A stretch of DNA of 64,000 nt from positions 845,289 through 909,288 of the forward strand of contig OY282446.1 of NCBI GenBank assembly GCA_958295975.1. The letters run 5' to 3'. Positions within the stretch are counted from its first letter, which is position 1. The number at the start of each line of letters is the position of its first letter. The notes below the pieces were generated by a model that did not search any database, was not told the origin of the DNA, and saw nothing but the letters and a program-made list of their open reading frames with translations. Position numbers and translations under genes: made by a program. This DNA comes from Tepidiformaceae bacterium. GTDB lineage: Bacteria; Chloroflexota; Dehalococcoidia; Tepidiformales; Tepidiformaceae. Below, in pieces: positions 61,749 to 64,000 of this stretch.

Positions 61749-62735
61749 CTAGTACCGGATTCTCGGGTCGATGTAGGCGTAGCCGACGTCGACGGCGAGC
61801 CTGACGACGAGGAACCAGGTGGCCATCAGCAGCACCACCGCCTGGATGACCTGGAAGTCGCGCTCGCCGACCTTGTTGACGATCCAGTACCCGATCCCCT
61901 GGATGGAGAAGAGCGACTCGATGATGACCGATCCGCCGAGGATCAGCCCGAACTGAAGGCCCGCGATGGTGAAGACGGTGATCATGGAGGGGCGGAAGGT
62001 GTGCCGCATGATGACGGGCAGCTCGCGCAGGCCCTTCGCGCGCGCCGTGCGCACGTAGTCGCTGCGCAGCACCTCGAGCATGGAGGAGCGCGCGATGCGG
62101 GCGATGTAGCCCGCGCTGGAGAGCCCCAGCACCGCCGCCGCGATGCCCATGATCTGGATGTGCGTGAGCGGCTCCGCCCAGCCCGTCCAGTCGGGCACCC
62201 AGCGTTGCTGCCAGAAGAAGGCGGGCAGGGCGATGATCAGCGTGCCGATCCAGAAGTTGGGCACGCTCAGGGCGAGGATAGCGAAGAAGCGCGCGGCGTA
62301 GTCCGAGAGCTTGCCCGCGCGTATGGCTGAGAGTACCCCCACGGGGATGCCGATGGCCAGGCTGAAGAAGATGCTCAACATGCCCAGCTGCAGCGTGTTC
62401 CCCAAGCGCCACCAGAGCTGATTGGTGATGGGCCGCTGCGTGGTGGTCTCGGTTCCGAGGTTCCCCTGGAAGATATCCGAGACCCACTTCCAGTACTGCT
62501 CGGCACGACAGCCGGTGTTCTCGAAGAAGCCGTTCGCGTCGTCGCAGATGGTGAGTCCGAGCCGCTCGCGCAGCCCCTCGATGCAGGTCTGATCGGCCAT
62601 GCCCGAGGCCCCGCAGCGCACATTCGCGGAGTCGCCGGGGATGATGCGCATGAACAGGAACACCAGCACCGTCACCACCAGCAGGGTGAAGGGCAGCAGC
62701 AACAGGCGCTGGATGACGTAGGCTCGCACGATCAA
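61749..62735 (-). CDS. Dipeptide-type ABC transporter permease, DppB-like
   Basis: This 328-residue permease has RLLLLPFTLLVVTVLVFLF and RIIPGD at the start, the EAA loop YVRTARAKGLRELPVIMRHT and a C-terminal VVLLMATWFLVVRLAVDVGY with IDPRIRY. A periplasmic insert with three Cys (residues 41-76) is longer than usual. The start is TTG 62735 or GTG 62729. It follows the binding protein across a hairpin-containing gap. Confidence 0.92.
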   Translation of the reverse strand: MIVRAYVIQRLLLLPFTLLVVTVLVFLFMRIIPGDSANVRCGASGMADQTCIEGLRERLGLTICDDANGFFENTGCRAEQYWKWVSDIFQGNLGTETTTQRPITNQLWWRLGNTLQLGMLSIFFSLAIGIPVGVLSAIRAGKLSDYAARFFAILALSVPNFWIGTLIIALPAFFWQQRWVPDWTGWAEPLTHIQIMGIAAAVLGLSSAGYIARIARSSMLEVLRSDYVRTARAKGLRELPVIMRHTFRPSMITVFTIAGLQFGLILGGSVIIESLFSIQGIGYWIVNKVGERDFQVIQAVVLLMATWFLVVRLAVDVGYAYIDPRIRY

Positions 62736-62760
62736 TCACCTGCCCGGGACTGGGGGTGGG

Positions 62761-62802
62761 GAGGGGGCTTCCGGGCGGACGATTCCGTCCGGAAGCCCCC
62801 TC
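62761..62802 (-). promoter_or_regulatory. Strong intergenic hairpin between dppA-like and dppB-like genes
   Basis: Arms GAGGGGGCTTCCGG and CCGGAAGCCCCCTC form a 14-bp stem, with an inner CGGAC/GTCCG extension. No T-run follows on the minus strand, so it is better read as an mRNA-stabilising or attenuating stem after the binding-protein gene than as a full terminator. Confidence 0.6.
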
Positions 62803-62823
62803 GTCGCGTTCAGGCCGCGGGGG

Positions 62824-64000
62824 CTAGCCCTCCAGCCAGACGTTGTGGGCGCGCCAGTGGCCGAAGGCGGCCGTCTCGTTGCCGTCCGGCGGCGGGGGCA
62901 CGTTCTTCAGGCGCGAACCCACCGCCAGGTAGGCCTTGGAGCCCGCCGGCAGGGGGAAAGTGCAGCAGTAGCGGGTGAAGATGAGCCGCTGCATCTCCTT
63001 CAGGATTTCGGCCCGCTCCTCCTCGTCGAAGGTGGCCGCCTGCCGGTCCGCGTAGTCCTGCAGCTGACGCGCGTAGGGGTGCGTGATCTCCAGCGCCGCG
63101 CGCACGGTATCACCCTGCGGCCCGCCGCCGAGCTCGGCGTAGTTCGGGTGGTCGGGGTCCGTCCAGGGGTCGGAGATGTTGACGCCCTTGTACCAGTTGC
63201 CGCCCCAGATGGCGCCGTAGCCGTCGGGGGTGTAGCCGACGAGCGCGTTCCAGTCGGGCATGGTGGCGATGGCGTTGTTGCCCGCCACGAAGAAATGCCA
63301 GTCCTTCGTGCCGGTGTAGCCGTTGGCGGAGGCGATGAAGGTGGCCAGCTCCAGCGGGTTGTAGTTCACCTGCACGCCGAGCGAGTCCTCGAAACTCTGG
63401 CCGATGAACTGCACTTCCGTCGTGGCCGGCGTCCAGGAGGGGATGGTGGTGTCCAGCTCGGGGAAGATGTCCGGGCCGTTGTTGTTCTCCCAGAGCGTGC
63501 GCGCGCCCTGGGGGTCGTAGACCTGGTAGCTGCGGATCTCCTCCTGCGAGAGCGCATAGCGCGGGAAGGCCGTGGGGCTCACGGGAGCGCTGCGCCGTCC
63601 CTGTCCGCCGTGGATGATGTCGATGTAACCGTCCCAGTCCATGGCCATGGAGAGGGCCTGGGAGAGCTCGGGGTAGGGCGTCCACTTGGCTGCCGCCAGC
63701 TGGATCATGCTGGAGCCGTCGAGGATGTTGTCGCCTTCGAGGATCTGGACGTTGGGCTGGCCCGACCACTCTTCCGCCTTGATCGTGTCGACCAGGCCGT
63801 AGTAGTCGGCGTCGCCCGCGAGGAAGCGCGCGTCCGCCGCCGCCCCGTCCGTGATGATGACCGACTCCTGCGTGTCGATGTAGGGCATGTCCACGTTGAA
63901 GCGGGTGCCCGGCAGCATCTCCGGATGGGTGTAGTAGTTGGGGTTGCGCCTCAGCGAGAAGCCCGTGTCGCTGGTCGAGTCGACCATGTAGGGGCCGGTG
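62824..64000 (-). CDS. ABC transporter substrate-binding protein (family 5), 5' end outside window
   Basis: About 391 C-terminal residues of a peptide-type binding protein. The frame is open to the window edge and reads TGPYMVDS there, the family GTGPY strand. Further landmarks are ELSQALSMAMDWDGYIDII (the A-x-D-R-like segment) and ERAEILKEMQRLIFTRYCCTFPLP near the end. It lies upstream of the two permease genes and should supply their substrate. The signal peptide lies outside the window. Confidence 0.9.
   Translation of the reverse strand, partial: TGPYMVDSTSDTGFSLRRNPNYYTHPEMLPGTRFNVDMPYIDTQESVIITDGAAADARFLAGDADYYGLVDTIKAEEWSGQPNVQILEGDNILDGSSMIQLAAAKWTPYPELSQALSMAMDWDGYIDIIHGGQGRRSAPVSPTAFPRYALSQEEIRSYQVYDPQGARTLWENNNGPDIFPELDTTIPSWTPATTEVQFIGQSFEDSLGVQVNYNPLELATFIASANGYTGTKDWHFFVAGNNAIATMPDWNALVGYTPDGYGAIWGGNWYKGVNISDPWTDPDHPNYAELGGGPQGDTVRAALEITHPYARQLQDYADRQAATFDEEERAEILKEMQRLIFTRYCCTFPLPAGSKAYLAVGSRLKNVPPPPDGNETAAFGHWRAHNVWLEG

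Noticed and set aside
62736-62823. Rho-independent terminator after the right-edge binding protein
   Set aside because: The stem is strong, but no T-run follows on the transcribed strand and the permease genes continue in the same direction; listed as a regulatory hairpin instead.

Overview
The window is about 64 kb of very GC-rich bacterial chromosome, with tight operons, many 1-4 base gene overlaps and no rRNA, tRNA or CRISPR array that I could see. The gene content points to Chloroflexota, probably a Dehalococcoidia/SAR202-like lineage. The reasons are several LLM-class (F420/FMN-type) oxidoreductases, a form-II CoxLMS-type molybdenum hydroxylase, secreted proteins with Thr/Pro-rich linkers or plant-like leucine-rich repeats, a zf-trcl-type zinc-ribbon protein, and a membrane-anchored YvcK/GlmR. 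This is inference from gene families; no marker-gene tree was run. At least fifteen genes have a TANNNT-like -10 box 5-9 bases upstream of an ATG or GTG, so leaderless transcription looks common in this genome.

Layout. 1-10 kb: an HTH-ImmA/IrrE gene cut by the window edge, gyrB, a DUF192 lipoprotein, an NYN nuclease, ccsA, a large frameshifted lipoprotein bracketed by a 30-bp direct repeat, and two repeat-built membrane proteins downstream of rplJ-rplL, which has a recognisable L10 leader. 11-23 kb: a histidine phosphatase and HpcH-type lyase, an ImmA/IrrE + DUF4411 pair, two tandem paralogous solute-binding proteins, rsfS, mnmA, a NucS-like nuclease, an APH-family kinase, cca, higBA and a cupredoxin. 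23.5-30.3 kb: a mobile or defence-flavoured stretch with a type II restriction locus (one endonuclease, two methyltransferases), a decayed mazEF-like module and a low-GC SF2 helicase. 30.3-43 kb: LLM oxidoreductases, a 1234-residue LRR protein, DinB and NTF2-like proteins, a HEPN-MNT pair and coxS-coxL-coxM with coxG.

The most striking locus is at 43.17-45.24 kb. It is a compact, AT-rich three-gene operon encoding a multiubiquitin-type beta-grasp protein, an E2-like protein with a single cysteine, and a JAMM peptidase-E1 fusion, followed by an intrinsic terminator. This is a complete, miniaturised bacterial ubiquitin-like conjugation and deconjugation pathway sitting as an island in GC-rich DNA. 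It is related in logic to the Bil/Bub and CBASS cap2-cap3 systems but differs in architecture.

45.5-64 kb: an amidase with a frameshift, a tandemly duplicated hicBA module, a small TPR-like protein, an acyl-CoA dehydrogenase-like flavoenzyme, then a housekeeping run (gatB, yvcK, secG, an ABC binding protein, a SAM hydrolase, fmt, rlmN, queA, mutY) and a dipeptide-type ABC transporter whose binding protein runs off the right edge. Four otherwise conserved genes are interrupted by single-base frameshifts, so residual sequencing error must be considered.
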